Part shown: positions 48,200 to 58,118 of the stretch, piece after piece
How positions within the stretch are numbered: the stretch's first letter is position 1
Layout of the letters: every line of letters begins with the position of its first letter
Assembly: GCA_017536105.1 (NCBI GenBank)
Contig: JAFXRZ010000008.1
Location: 1 to 64,000, forward strand
DNA from: Ruminococcus sp.
GTDB taxonomy: Bacteria > Bacillota_A > Clostridia > Oscillospirales > Ruminococcaceae
Direction of reading: 5' to 3'
Length of the DNA: 64,000 nucleotides
Translations under genes and position numbers: made by a program
The notes under the pieces: model-generated
Database searches by the model: none
Told to the model about the DNA's origin: nothing
Seen by the model: only the letters and a program-made list of their open reading frames with translations

Positions 48200-49507
48200 T
48201 TGGGAAAATACTGGAATGAAGAAATGGAATGTATGGAACCCGAGAAAATGCGTGCTCTGCAAAGCGAGAGACTCGTAAAGCAGGTAAAGCACGTCTGGGA
48301 TAATGTTCCCTACTACCGCGCAAAAATGGAAGAAAAGGGCGTAACGCCCGACGATATCAAAGGCATCGAGGATCTGCACAAGCTGCCCTTCCTCTCCAAG
48401 GCCGACCTTAGAGACGCTTATCCCTTCGGGCTGCTGGCTAAGCCCCTTTCCGAGTGCGTTCGTATCCACTCGACCAGCGGCACCACAGGCAAGCGCGTTG
48501 TTGCGTTCTACACTCAGAACGACATCGACCTCTGGAACGACTGCACCGCAAGAGCTATCACCGCAGCAGGCGGCACAAAGGACGACATCGTTCAGGTGGC
48601 TTACGGCTACGGCCTGTTTACGGGCGGAGCAGGCGTTGACGGCGGTTCCCACAAGATAGGCTGCCTCACTCTGCCCATGTCCTCGGGCAACACCGAGAGA
48701 CAGATACAGTTCATGGAGGACCTGGGAGCTACGATACTCTGCTGCACTCCTTCCTATGCCGCATATATCGGCGAGACCGTGAAGAAGCTGGGCAAGAGCC
48801 CTGACGACCTGAAGCTCAAGGCAGGTATCTTCGGCGCAGAGCCCTGGACAGAGGAAATGAGACAGGAGATCGAGAAGTCCCTCGGCATCAAGGCCTACGA
48901 CATCTACGGTCTGACCGAGACCAGCGGTCCGGGTGTAGCCTTTGAGTGCGAGTGCCAGACAGGTATGCACATCAACGAGGATAACTTCATCGCCGAGATC
49001 ATCGACCCCGACACCGGCGAGCCTCTGCCCGACGGCACAAAGGGAGAGCTGGTATTCACAAGCATCACAAAGGAAGCATTCCCCCTGCTGAGATACAGGA
49101 CCCGTGATATCTGCGTGCTGACAAGAGGCAAGTGCGCCTGCGGAAGAACTCTCGTTAAAATGGCCAAGCCTATGGGACGTTCCGACGATATGCTCATCAT
49201 CCGCGGCGTAAACGTATTCCCGTCCCAGATCGAGAGCGTGCTCCTTAAGATGAGCAACGCAAGCCCCAACTATCAGATCGTTGTCGGCCGCGAAAACAAC
49301 ACCGATACCTTCGAGATCAGAGTAGAGCTTACGGAAGAGATGTTCAACGATACTATCCGCTCCATCGAAGAGCTGGAGCGCAAGATCGCTCAGGATATGC
49401 TGGGCGTTCTGGGCATCAAGGCCAAGATCAGGCTTGTTGAGCCCAACTCTATCCCTCGTTCCGAGGGCAAGGCTGTCCGCGTTATCGACACGAGGAAGCT
49501 TGTCTGA
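48200..49507 (+). CDS. paaK: Phenylacetate-CoA ligase family protein
   Basis: This adenylate-forming enzyme activates an aryl-acetate (or similar acid) with ATP and CoA. It is 435 residues. It starts with TTG at 48200, 7 nt after AAAGGAGGA. The core motifs are HSTSGTTGKRVVAFYT (P-loop), YDIYGLTETSGPG, the YRTRDIC region and RGVNVFPSQIE (hinge). Family length and motifs match PaaK. In anaerobes it frequently sits with iorAB, as here, and then may work in energy-conserving aryl-acetyl-CoA cleavage. The stop overlaps the next start by one base. Confidence 0.93.
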   Translation: MGKYWNEEMECMEPEKMRALQSERLVKQVKHVWDNVPYYRAKMEEKGVTPDDIKGIEDLHKLPFLSKADLRDAYPFGLLAKPLSECVRIHSTSGTTGKRVVAFYTQNDIDLWNDCTARAITAAGGTKDDIVQVAYGYGLFTGGAGVDGGSHKIGCLTLPMSSGNTERQIQFMEDLGATILCCTPSYAAYIGETVKKLGKSPDDLKLKAGIFGAEPWTEEMRQEIEKSLGIKAYDIYGLTETSGPGVAFECECQTGMHINEDNFIAEIIDPDTGEPLPDGTKGELVFTSITKEAFPLLRYRTRDICVLTRGKCACGRTLVKMAKPMGRSDDMLIIRGVNVFPSQIESVLLKMSNASPNYQIVVGRENNTDTFEIRVELTEEMFNDTIRSIEELERKIAQDMLGVLGIKAKIRLVEPNSIPRSEGKAVRVIDTRKLV

Positions 49508-50016
49508 TGAGCTGCCTCGGAGTATTGTTCGCAGTGCCGGAGGAAGTTGTCCGGCACATAAAAGAGCTGCCGATGGCTGAGAGGCCGGGATATATCTCGG
49601 AGGAGCTTGAAGAAGATTATTTTGAGAATTACCCCGAACGCACCTGCGAGCTGGACAAGTCCTGGGACGCAATACACCGTTCCCTGACCGACGGCACCCT
49701 GTGCTTCGACTGTGAGGGCTATCCTCTCGGAGGGGTCATACTCGGCGGTGAGCTGCTGTATTTCGACGGCGAGGAGTTTGACGATTATATCATAACCGCA
49801 AAGTCTCCCCTTATGGCAGCAGAGCTTGCAAAGAAGCTGGATACCCTCACCGAAAAGCAGTTCAAACGGGGCTATGACCGGATCGACAGTACCTACCCCG
49901 ACGAGCGTTCCAAGGAAGACATGGAGTACAGCTTCGAGTATCTTCAGGACGCTGTCCCCCTGTTCCGCTTTGCCGCGGAGCACGGCCTCTGGGTGCTTTT
50001 CACGGCAGACCAGTAA
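49507..50016 (+). CDS. DUF1877 (YfbM-like) family protein
   Basis: This is a 169-residue cytoplasmic protein. The N-terminus MSCLGVLFAVPEEVVRHIKE and LDKSWDAIHRSLTDG, with YPLGGVILGGELL, match the DUF1877/YfbM family. The function of the family is unknown. The ATG overlaps the stop of the CoA-ligase gene (TGATG), which implies coupled translation. No catalytic residues are evident. Confidence 0.85.
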   Translation: MSCLGVLFAVPEEVVRHIKELPMAERPGYISEELEEDYFENYPERTCELDKSWDAIHRSLTDGTLCFDCEGYPLGGVILGGELLYFDGEEFDDYIITAKSPLMAAELAKKLDTLTEKQFKRGYDRIDSTYPDERSKEDMEYSFEYLQDAVPLFRFAAEHGLWVLFTADQ

Positions 50017-50061
50017 TTTAATGCCGGTGATCGTAAGATCCGGCAGATAAAAACCTTATAT

Positions 50062-50097
50062 GCTTGTAACTGCGCGGCCGCGCGGAGTTTTACAAGC
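50062..50097 (+). other. Strong hairpin upstream of the ACT-domain gene
   Basis: CTTGTAA and TTACAAG bracket the self-complementary GCGCGGCCGCGC. The predicted stem is very stable with no T tract, located 34 nt before the ACT gene start. Confidence 0.5.
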
Positions 50098-50130
50098 GGC
50101 TGATTATTATATGACAAAGGAGATGTAAAC

Positions 50131-50562
50131 ATGACTGTCAAGCAGTTATCAATATTTGCTGAGAACCGTCCCGGACGGCTTTCAAACATCACACACCTGC
50201 TCGCGGTGAATGACATAAACATTCGCGCAATGAGCGTTGCCGACACCAAGGATTTCGGTATCCTCCGCCTTATCGTCAACGACGCAGACAAGGCTGTTGC
50301 CGCACTGCGTGAAGGCGGCTGCGCTGTCACCGTGACGAACGTGCTGGCAATTCAGATACCCGACCGTCCGGGCGGACTTGCAGCAGCTATGCAGGTGCTC
50401 TACGACAACAACGTAAGCGTTGAGTATATGTATTCGGCATTCGTCAGCGAAAAGAGCGCAGAGGCTTATCTTATCCTCCGCGCCGACAACAACGAGGCTG
50501 CCGAGCAGGCCTTCGAGGGCAAGTACACCCTGCTCTCCCAGGAAGAGCTTCTCAACAAGTAA
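50131..50562 (+). CDS. Tandem ACT-domain protein
   Basis: This 143-residue protein consists of two ACT domains (about 1-68 and 70-140). QLSIFAENRPGRLSNITHLL and IQIPDRPGGLAAAMQVLYDN are the classic ligand-binding starts. Such stand-alone ACT proteins bind amino acids and are found beside iorAB and the CoA-ligase in many clostridia; a sensor or regulator of aromatic amino acid breakdown is an inference. The start ATG follows AAAGGAGA. A terminator follows. Confidence 0.88.
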   Translation: MTVKQLSIFAENRPGRLSNITHLLAVNDINIRAMSVADTKDFGILRLIVNDADKAVAALREGGCAVTVTNVLAIQIPDRPGGLAAAMQVLYDNNVSVEYMYSAFVSEKSAEAYLILRADNNEAAEQAFEGKYTLLSQEELLNK

Positions 50563-50573
50563 ACCGCGCACAC

Positions 50574-50606
50574 AAAAAAGGCTTCCGAAAACCGGAAGCC
50601 TTTTTC
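50574..50606. terminator. Bidirectional terminator between the ACT gene and ilvC
   Basis: Stem AAAAAGGCTTCCG / CGGAAGCCTTTTT with AAAAC loop. It serves both convergent units. Confidence 0.9.
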
Positions 50607-50624
50607 TTATGTATTACTGAAAGA

Positions 50625-52221
<1,597 letters not shown>

Positions 52222-52238
52222 TCCTAATTCCTCCTATA

Positions 52239-53864
52239 TCACAAAGTTGAAGCCTTGGGATCGACCTTGACCTCAACAAGTGTTATCCCGTCGTTTTTGG
52301 AAAGCAGGCATATTGCCTCTTCGGCGCTTGCATCGTCGGTGACTCTCATGGCCTTGATGCCGTAGGCCTCTGCGATCTTGATGAAATCCGGTGAACCGTC
52401 GAGAGCCACAGCTGTTTCTCTGCCGTCGTAGAAATTCTGCTGGAGCTCACGCACCATTCCGAGAGAGCCGTTGGTCATGATAACTACCTTGACGTTGACT
52501 CCGTGCTGGACAGCCGTTGCAAGCTCTGCCATCGCCATCTGGAAGGAGCCGTCTCCGCAGACTGCGATAACAGTCCTTTCGGGAGCTGCCATTTTTGCAC
52601 CTATAGCTGCCGGCAGGGAATATCCCATTGTACCCATACCGCCGGAGGTCATGAACCTTCCGCCTTTGCCGATATGATAGCCCGTTGCCGTCCAGATCTG
52701 GTTCTGTCCGACATCCGCAACTACCACAGTATCCTGGGGCATAGCCTTCGAGAGCTTCAGGATGAACTCCCTCGGGTTCACAGTGCCTTTGACCGGCTCT
52801 GCGAACTTGCGTTCTGTGCGGCAGGCGTCCAGCTGAGCCAGCCATTCTTCATGCTCCATAGGCTCTGCCTTTTCGAGCATCTGCGAAAGAACTGTCTTGG
52901 CATCTCCCACAAGGGGCAGGTCTGCGCCGATGTTCTTGCCTATCTCGGCAGGGTCTATGTCTATGTGAAGTATCTTCGTGTTCTTTTCAAGGGCCAGGGG
53001 AGTCCTTACAGATCTGTCGCCCACTCTTGCACCCACAAGGAACAGCACGTCACATTCGTTGACTGCATAATTAGCAGACTTGACTCCGTGCATACCCAGC
53101 ATACCGAAGAACAAGGGGTCGTCGTCGGAGAACACCGAAATGCCCATCATCGTTGTGATAACAGGGATATTCATGATGTGCGCAAGCTTGTTTATCTCTT
53201 CCTGGGCGTTGGAGTTGAACACTCCGCCTCCGATGCAGATGAGAGGCTTCTTGGCTTTTTTCAGAGCATCGAGAACTCTCTTTATTTGCAGATTATTGCC
53301 CTTTGTGGTGGGCTTGTAGCTTCTTATATCCACGGAAGCGGGATATTTGAAATCTATCACAGTATTCTGAACGTCCATGGGAACGTCCAGCAGCACCGGT
53401 CCCGGTCTGCCTGTTCCTGCTATGAAGAAAGCTTCCTTGAAAGCCCTCGGCAGGTCCTCGGCGTTCTTTATAAGATAGCTGTGCTTGACAAGTGGCTCGG
53501 CGGAGCCGGTGATATCGGCTTCCTGAAAGGCGTCGCTTCCTATCTGGTCGGTATTTACCTGACCGGTTATGCAGATAAGGGGTATCGAATCCGCATAAGC
53601 CGTTGCAATAGCCGTGAGAAGGTTCACGGCACCGGGTCCGGAGGTGGCGATGCAGACAGCCGGCTTGCCGCTTATCCTCGCAAAGCCGTTTGCAGCGTGT
53701 CCGCCGTTGGCTTCGTGTCGCACAAGAACGTGAGTTATATCGTCCTTTGCACTGAGCAAAGCGTCATAAAAGGGGCAGATAGCAGCGCCCGGATAGCCGT
53801 AGACAGTGGAAATGCCTTCCGCCTTGAGGCACTCGACCATAGCCTGTGCAGCCTTCATTCTCAC
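52239..53864 (-). CDS. ilvB: Acetolactate synthase, large catalytic subunit
   Basis: This TPP- and FAD-dependent enzyme forms acetolactate or acetohydroxybutyrate. It is 541 residues from the GTG at 53864, which sits 7 nt after GGAGG; the ATG two codons later would be 13 nt away. The catalytic Glu is in VLVRHEANGGHAANGFAR. The TPP motif is GDGSFQMAMAELATAVQHG...TNGSLGMV. Also typical are GPGAVNLLTAIATAYADSIP and the FAD-region DIDPAEIGKN. The first gene of ilvBNC, it is preceded by a leader with a terminator-like hairpin. Confidence 0.97.
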   Translation of the reverse strand: MRMKAAQAMVECLKAEGISTVYGYPGAAICPFYDALLSAKDDITHVLVRHEANGGHAANGFARISGKPAVCIATSGPGAVNLLTAIATAYADSIPLICITGQVNTDQIGSDAFQEADITGSAEPLVKHSYLIKNAEDLPRAFKEAFFIAGTGRPGPVLLDVPMDVQNTVIDFKYPASVDIRSYKPTTKGNNLQIKRVLDALKKAKKPLICIGGGVFNSNAQEEINKLAHIMNIPVITTMMGISVFSDDDPLFFGMLGMHGVKSANYAVNECDVLFLVGARVGDRSVRTPLALEKNTKILHIDIDPAEIGKNIGADLPLVGDAKTVLSQMLEKAEPMEHEEWLAQLDACRTERKFAEPVKGTVNPREFILKLSKAMPQDTVVVADVGQNQIWTATGYHIGKGGRFMTSGGMGTMGYSLPAAIGAKMAAPERTVIAVCGDGSFQMAMAELATAVQHGVNVKVVIMTNGSLGMVRELQQNFYDGRETAVALDGSPDFIKIAEAYGIKAMRVTDDASAEEAICLLSKNDGITLVEVKVDPKASTL

Positions 53865-53939
53865 ATCTATTCCTCCTCTTATACATTTCTTTTTTGCGCT
53901 TTTGGGCAAGCCCTCGCCGCCATGGCGGCTCGGGAATGT

Positions 53940-53985
53940 GCGGAAAAAGGTATTCTCCCCTGCGAGGGAGATACCATTTTTCCGC
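53940..53985 (-). promoter_or_regulatory. Attenuator-type terminator hairpin in the ilvB leader
   Basis: On minus, GCGGAAAAATGGTATCTCCC pairs with GGGGAGAATACC and then TTTTTCCGC, giving an approximately 19-bp stem with two bulges and a U tract. It lies about 25 nt after the predicted transcription start and 75 nt before ilvB, and a second hairpin (GCCGCC AT GGCGGC) lies between it and the gene. No T-box motif and no branched-chain-rich leader peptide was found. Confidence 0.65.
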
Positions 53986-54016
53986 CGAGTTTTATGATCG
54001 CCTAAACATTTAATCT

Positions 54017-54045
54017 ATTATATCACACCGCTGTGCTAAAATCAA
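54017..54045 (-). promoter_or_regulatory. Promoter of ilvBNC
   Basis: Minus-strand TTGATT (54040-54045), 17-nt spacer, TATAAT (54017-54022), about 145 nt from the start codon. Confidence 0.8.
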
Positions 54046-54073
54046 GAGTTTTTTTGTTAAACTTAGCGCAGGG

Positions 54074-55042
54074 TCACTTGTCGGGCCTGAAGACCCTGTT
54101 ATCGAGGCCGAAAGGGGCACGCTCGGTGAATTCGCCGGGCTTTAAGTTTTCGTAGTTGTCGTTGCACATATAGACCTTGGCGTCGATGTTGTCGATGTAA
54201 TGCAGCACGAAGGCCTCGGCAGTTGCAGGGCAGACAACAGCTCCCCACTCTCTTGTGCCGTGGTGGGAGAGGATGAGGTGTATCAGCTGGTGTATCTTCT
54301 TCATGTTGTAGTCTTCGCCCTCGGTGTAGCTCTTTATAAGTGATGCCCCCATATATATATGCCCGAAGAGCACGCCGTTTGCGGTATATTCGGAGTCGCC
54401 GGTGTCGTGGGTCCTGTACTCCCACATCTTTCCGATGTCGTGGAGAGCAGCTCCGCAGAGCAGAAGCTCCCGGTCAAGCTCGGTATAGACAGTGCAGAGA
54501 GCGTCTGCAGCCTTGACCATCCTGTAGGAATGATAGAGCAGACCGCCCACCATATTGTGGTGCATGGTCAGGGAAGCCGATGAGAACATATAGCCCTTCT
54601 TTTCCTTTTCCAGGATACTCAGGGCAAGCTCCGAGAGAGGCTTGCAGCTTCCGCCGCAGTCGTCGGCAGCACTTTTCAGAAGCTCGCATATCTCATTATA
54701 CATCATGTCGAGGTCGAGAGGTGCGCATTTCGCAAAGTCGTTTTTGGTGAGGGAGATGTCCTTTGCAGGGGAGAGCTTGTCGAGATTGAAGCCCTTTTCC
54801 GTGCGTGTCAGCACGGCATCGCACACCGAGGACTTAACGACTCCCAGCTCCGCCAGCTTCTCGGCAGAGGTCTTGAACATATTGGCCTTTATCTCGCTCT
54901 TGCCGTCCCGCAGGGTGGTCTTGACGTATGTATCTCCGTATCTTGTGGAAGCATTGGCTATGCTCAGCAAAAGCACAGGCCTTTCGCAGGTCTCTCCCTG
55001 CTGTATCTCGCTGAATGATCTGTAAGCCGACATATCCGCCAT
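54074..55042 (-). CDS. yhaM: YhaM-type 3'-5' exoribonuclease (OB-fold plus HD domain)
   Basis: This is a 322-residue protein from the ATG at 55042, 8 nt after AAAGGAG. An N-terminal OB-fold (LLLSIANASTRYGDTYVKTTLRDG) is followed by an HD hydrolase domain with HHNMVGGLLYHSYRMVK, GAALHDIGKMWEY (His-Asp pair), HIYMGASLI and LSHHGTREWGA. This arrangement and length match Bacillus YhaM/CbfA, a manganese-dependent exonuclease. It is the last gene of a minus-strand series that starts near 58.6 kb, 82 nt after the GH113-like gene. Confidence 0.9.
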   Translation of the reverse strand: MADMSAYRSFSEIQQGETCERPVLLLSIANASTRYGDTYVKTTLRDGKSEIKANMFKTSAEKLAELGVVKSSVCDAVLTRTEKGFNLDKLSPAKDISLTKNDFAKCAPLDLDMMYNEICELLKSAADDCGGSCKPLSELALSILEKEKKGYMFSSASLTMHHNMVGGLLYHSYRMVKAADALCTVYTELDRELLLCGAALHDIGKMWEYRTHDTGDSEYTANGVLFGHIYMGASLIKSYTEGEDYNMKKIHQLIHLILSHHGTREWGAVVCPATAEAFVLHYIDNIDAKVYMCNDNYENLKPGEFTERAPFGLDNRVFRPDK

Positions 55043-55124
55043 ATTTGAGATCTCCTTTTTCGTCACAGCAGCTCCAGGCTGCCGGAAATATAGTATCTGA
55101 AATCGTGCTCTTTGCAAGAGCCGA

Positions 55125-56090
55125 TCATTTTTCTTTATACCAGCGGCGGAGCACCTGCTCTGCTTTTTTGCCGTAGACCGTGAAATCCCGGTTCTGAGCG
55201 GCTTTGTCGGCAGGGGGCAGCTTTGCCTTCCAGTCCCACCAGAAATATCCGCAGAACCATTCCTTGTCCCAGCTTGCAGCCATTGCCGATTCGTAGAAAT
55301 CAGCCTGCTCCTGCTCGTCCAGGGGTATCTCCGGCCTGTAGCGGAATTCCCAGGGGGTCTCCGTACAGCCGCGTTCGTTTCGCGTGCCTATCTCGGCGAA
55401 CATTATGGGCTTGTTGTAGTGCCTGTGGCATTCCTCGATGCGCTTCATGTGCTCTGCCCATTTTCTGTTCATCATCTCAATGCTGTGATCCTCCGGCGTC
55501 GAAACAGGATAATAAGCCGACAGCCCGATTATGTCAACAGCGTCCAGCCAGCTGAACCGGAACTCGTCGCCGTGGTTGATGTTGTGCATCACAAGGCCGG
55601 AATAGACCTTTCTCACTTCCTCGATGACCTTGCGGCAGCGGTCTGCATTCTTGTCCATGCCTGCCATTTCGCAGCCTGTGCAGAGCATCCCGCAGCCCAG
55701 CTTTTCGGCAAGCTTTGCGTAATGCACCATGAATGCGGTGTAGCTTTTGAACCACCTGTCGAGATACTCCGGGTTCTCGTGGGGGAAATCTATCCTTGCC
55801 CTCCAGGAGCGGTCGAGGCAGTCCACCATAGGTTTCAGGCAGACATTGAGCCCCAGGCTCTTTGCCTTGTTCACGGCGAAGGCCACTTCCTCATCGGTCT
55901 GTGTCCTGCCGAACATGGCGTATATGTTAAGTGAGTAAAAAGTGTCCTGAAAGCAGTTTACGGGAATGCATATCCAGTTGAGCCCGTTTGCGGCAAGAAG
56001 CTCCATAGAGCGTTCCGCCTCTTCGGTCATGAACACGCCTTCCCCCGAAAAAAATCCCCATGTATATCCTTTGCAGAATAATCTTTCCAT
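55125..56090 (-). CDS. Glycoside hydrolase family 113-like protein (beta-mannanase type)
   Basis: This 321-residue TIM-barrel protein without signal peptide is cytoplasmic. The N-terminus KGYTWGFFSGEGVFMTEEAERSM and LNWICIPVNCFQDT resemble GH113 endo-beta-mannanases. Likely catalytic residues are Glu141 in TGCEMAGM (acid/base) and Glu233 in IMFAEIGTRN (nucleophile); FCGYFWWDWKAKLPP resembles the C-terminal W-rich strand. Because it lacks a secretion signal it would act on imported manno-oligosaccharides. The start ATG follows AGGGGG. Confidence 0.85.
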   Translation of the reverse strand: MERLFCKGYTWGFFSGEGVFMTEEAERSMELLAANGLNWICIPVNCFQDTFYSLNIYAMFGRTQTDEEVAFAVNKAKSLGLNVCLKPMVDCLDRSWRARIDFPHENPEYLDRWFKSYTAFMVHYAKLAEKLGCGMLCTGCEMAGMDKNADRCRKVIEEVRKVYSGLVMHNINHGDEFRFSWLDAVDIIGLSAYYPVSTPEDHSIEMMNRKWAEHMKRIEECHRHYNKPIMFAEIGTRNERGCTETPWEFRYRPEIPLDEQEQADFYESAMAASWDKEWFCGYFWWDWKAKLPPADKAAQNRDFTVYGKKAEQVLRRWYKEK

Positions 56091-56105
56091 ATTTATCCCC
56101 CTTGG

Positions 56106-56957
56106 TCATACCTGTTTTATCTTTCTGTAGGTCTGTATAACGAAAGAGCACTCGCAGACGAGGCTTTCCGTGTTGTTTATCTTTTCAATAGCCGACTGCG
56201 GCGTTTTGTAGTAGTAAGGCGTCATGGTGAAAAGATCGCCTATCTCCTTTGACGAGCGAAGGGTCACGCTGTAGTCCAGCTGCTCTTCGGCTTCAAGCTC
56301 AAAGCATTTCAGAGCGTAGTCGTTGGGCTTGTTCTCGTAGGGCTCGTCGTAGAGCAGGGCTTTCAGCGCAAAGAGATGCCTTGCTCCCGGAGAGACAACG
56401 ATGAGCCTGCCCTCCGGCTCCAACACCCTTGAATACTCCTTGTCGGCAACAGGTGCGAATATGCTGCAAAGCACATCTGCACTGCTGTCCGCAAAGGGCA
56501 GGGAATAGCCGGAAGCTGCCGCAAACATGGCATTTTCTACGTTTTCCGCCTTGCTGCGGGATGCTCCCTTTGCAGCAGCGGTCTTTGAGATATCTATCCC
56601 GAAGAACCGGGCTTCGGGTGTCGCCTTTGCGCAGATGAGAGTGTAATATCCCTCTCCGCAGCCGCTGTCTATAACAATAGGCTCGTCCTTGCCCGAGACA
56701 TACTTGTTTATAAGCGCTGCGACCCTGTTTGCAAGAGGCTCGTAGTGTCCGCTGTCAAGGAAATCGCTCCGCGCCTTCACCATGAGCTTGTTGTCGCCGC
56801 TTTTTGCAGGGTTTCGTCCCTTGGAGAGCAGCAGGTTCACATACCCCTTGGCGGAGATGTCGAAGCAGTGTCCCTTTCCGCAGCGGTAAGTTTTATCGTA
56901 AAGCCCCAGTGGGTCTTTGCACACCGGACAGATATATGCGCTTTGTGTGCCGCTCAT
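56106..56957 (-). CDS. rlmA: RlmA-family 23S rRNA (guanine-N1)-methyltransferase
   Basis: This 283-residue SAM-dependent methyltransferase starts at ATG 56957, which overlaps the stop of the small membrane protein (ATGA). The N-terminal zinc finger uses Cys in YICPVCKDPL and RCGKGHCFD, followed by SAKGYVNLL as in RlmA. SAM motif I is VIDSGCGEGYYT, and FAPVADKEYSRVLEPEGRLIVVSPG is also typical. RlmA enzymes methylate G745 or G748 of 23S rRNA, and some confer macrolide or mycinamicin tolerance; the exact site is not predicted here. Confidence 0.9.
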   Translation of the reverse strand: MSGTQSAYICPVCKDPLGLYDKTYRCGKGHCFDISAKGYVNLLLSKGRNPAKSGDNKLMVKARSDFLDSGHYEPLANRVAALINKYVSGKDEPIVIDSGCGEGYYTLICAKATPEARFFGIDISKTAAAKGASRSKAENVENAMFAAASGYSLPFADSSADVLCSIFAPVADKEYSRVLEPEGRLIVVSPGARHLFALKALLYDEPYENKPNDYALKCFELEAEEQLDYSVTLRSSKEIGDLFTMTPYYYKTPQSAIEKINNTESLVCECSFVIQTYRKIKQV

Positions 56958-57139
56958 TTCTTCACCGACCTCCGGCAGAAGAATATGACGTATATCAGCC
57001 AGGCGGTGCATACCCCGGTGCAGACGAACACCATAGTATCCGCTTTTGCAGAGAAGTGCCTCATTATCAAAAGCAGCAGGGAATTCACCAGCACGCACAC
57101 AAGGAAAGACACTGTGAATTTTGCAGGGCTCTTATTCAT
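56954..57139 (-). CDS. Small two-helix membrane protein
   Basis: This 61-residue hydrophobic protein has two membrane helices (about 9-27 and 36-54) and a basic C-terminus FCRRSVKK. GGAGGA precedes its ATG by 8 nt. It overlaps the end of the lipid kinase gene by 8 nt and the start of rlmA by 4 nt, so all three are likely translationally coupled. No family is recognised. Confidence 0.75.
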   Translation of the reverse strand: MNKSPAKFTVSFLVCVLVNSLLLLIMRHFSAKADTMVFVCTGVCTAWLIYVIFFCRRSVKK

Positions 57140-58103
57140 TTCCGCTGTCCTCCGGCGTTTGCAGTTTCAGCTCGCTGTTCTGTGCATTTATAAGCTGCTG
57201 CACGGCTGTTTTGTCGTCCGGCAGCACAACGAATCTCATAGCCTGCTTGTGGTTGGTTATCTCCACCTCGTGGTGGATACCTCCTGCCTCGCCGTCAAGG
57301 GTCCAGGGGATGTCCGCAACAGAGGTTATCCTGAGATGCGAGGTCTTGAAGGTCACGAAGTTTTTCTCCGAGAGCTTTTTGAGAGCTGCATCGCTGAGAA
57401 GGCTCTGCAAAGCAAGGGCATTTGCAGGTGTTTTCACCAGCAGCACCTCGAACAGTCCGTCGTCGAAATAAACTCCGTTGCGTACCAGAGCCTTCATTCC
57501 GCCAATTGATGTGGAGTTGGAGATGAGCCCCAGGATAAAGCTGCCCTCTATCACTTCGCCGTCGTGTTCTATTTTCATGGAAAAGCCCGTGTATTTCGGC
57601 AGACGCTTTATCGCTTCTATAAGATAAGCTGCGTGGCCGAGCATATTCTTGACATTCTGGGGAGTCTCATAGGAAACATCGGTGAACACGCCGAAGCCTG
57701 CAACATAGACATAATACTGCCCGTTGAACTCTCCGATGTCGTAGTCGAAAGTAACTCCCTCGACGATAGCCTTTGCCGCATCTCCCATTGACTTGGGGAT
57801 GCTCATGCTTGCGGCAAAATCGTTGGTGGAGCCTGCCGGAATGTAGCCGAGGGGTATCTTTTTGCCTATTGGCATAAGAGCCTTCACAGCCTCGCTGAGA
57901 GTGCCGTCTCCGCCAGAGACTACCACCATATCATAGCTCTCGGCGCTTGACTTTATTTTTTCATAGCCGTCGAGAGGTGCCTGGGTGGGATAAGCCGTCA
58001 CTTCATATCCTGCGGCCGTAAAGATATTGAGAATATTGCAGAGTTCGTTTTTGATGAGTCCCTTTCCCGAGTGGGGGTTGAACACAAACAAAAGCTTTTT
58101 CAT
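57132..58103 (-). CDS. Diacylglycerol/lipid kinase family protein (DagK/YegS type)
   Basis: This 323-residue protein shows the DAGKc catalytic core: FVFNPHSGKG, VVVSGGDGTLSEAVKALM (nucleotide-binding GGDGT) and LGYIPAGSTNDFAASM. The C-terminal beta-sandwich includes GSFILGLISNSTSIGGM and FDDGLFEVLLVK. Firmicute members phosphorylate diacylglycerol to recycle it into phosphatidate. The start ATG follows AAGGAGGA, 15 nt after the export-family gene. Confidence 0.92.
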   Translation of the reverse strand: MKKLLFVFNPHSGKGLIKNELCNILNIFTAAGYEVTAYPTQAPLDGYEKIKSSAESYDMVVVSGGDGTLSEAVKALMPIGKKIPLGYIPAGSTNDFAASMSIPKSMGDAAKAIVEGVTFDYDIGEFNGQYYVYVAGFGVFTDVSYETPQNVKNMLGHAAYLIEAIKRLPKYTGFSMKIEHDGEVIEGSFILGLISNSTSIGGMKALVRNGVYFDDGLFEVLLVKTPANALALQSLLSDAALKKLSEKNFVTFKTSHLRITSVADIPWTLDGEAGGIHHEVEITNHKQAMRFVVLPDDKTAVQQLINAQNSELKLQTPEDSGNE

Positions 58104-58118
58104 TTTTATCCTCCTTCG

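Noticed and set aside
53865..54045. T-box riboswitch in the ilvB leader
   Set aside because: No T-box core sequence (TGGNACCGCG type) or specifier-loop arrangement was seen, and the leader is too short.
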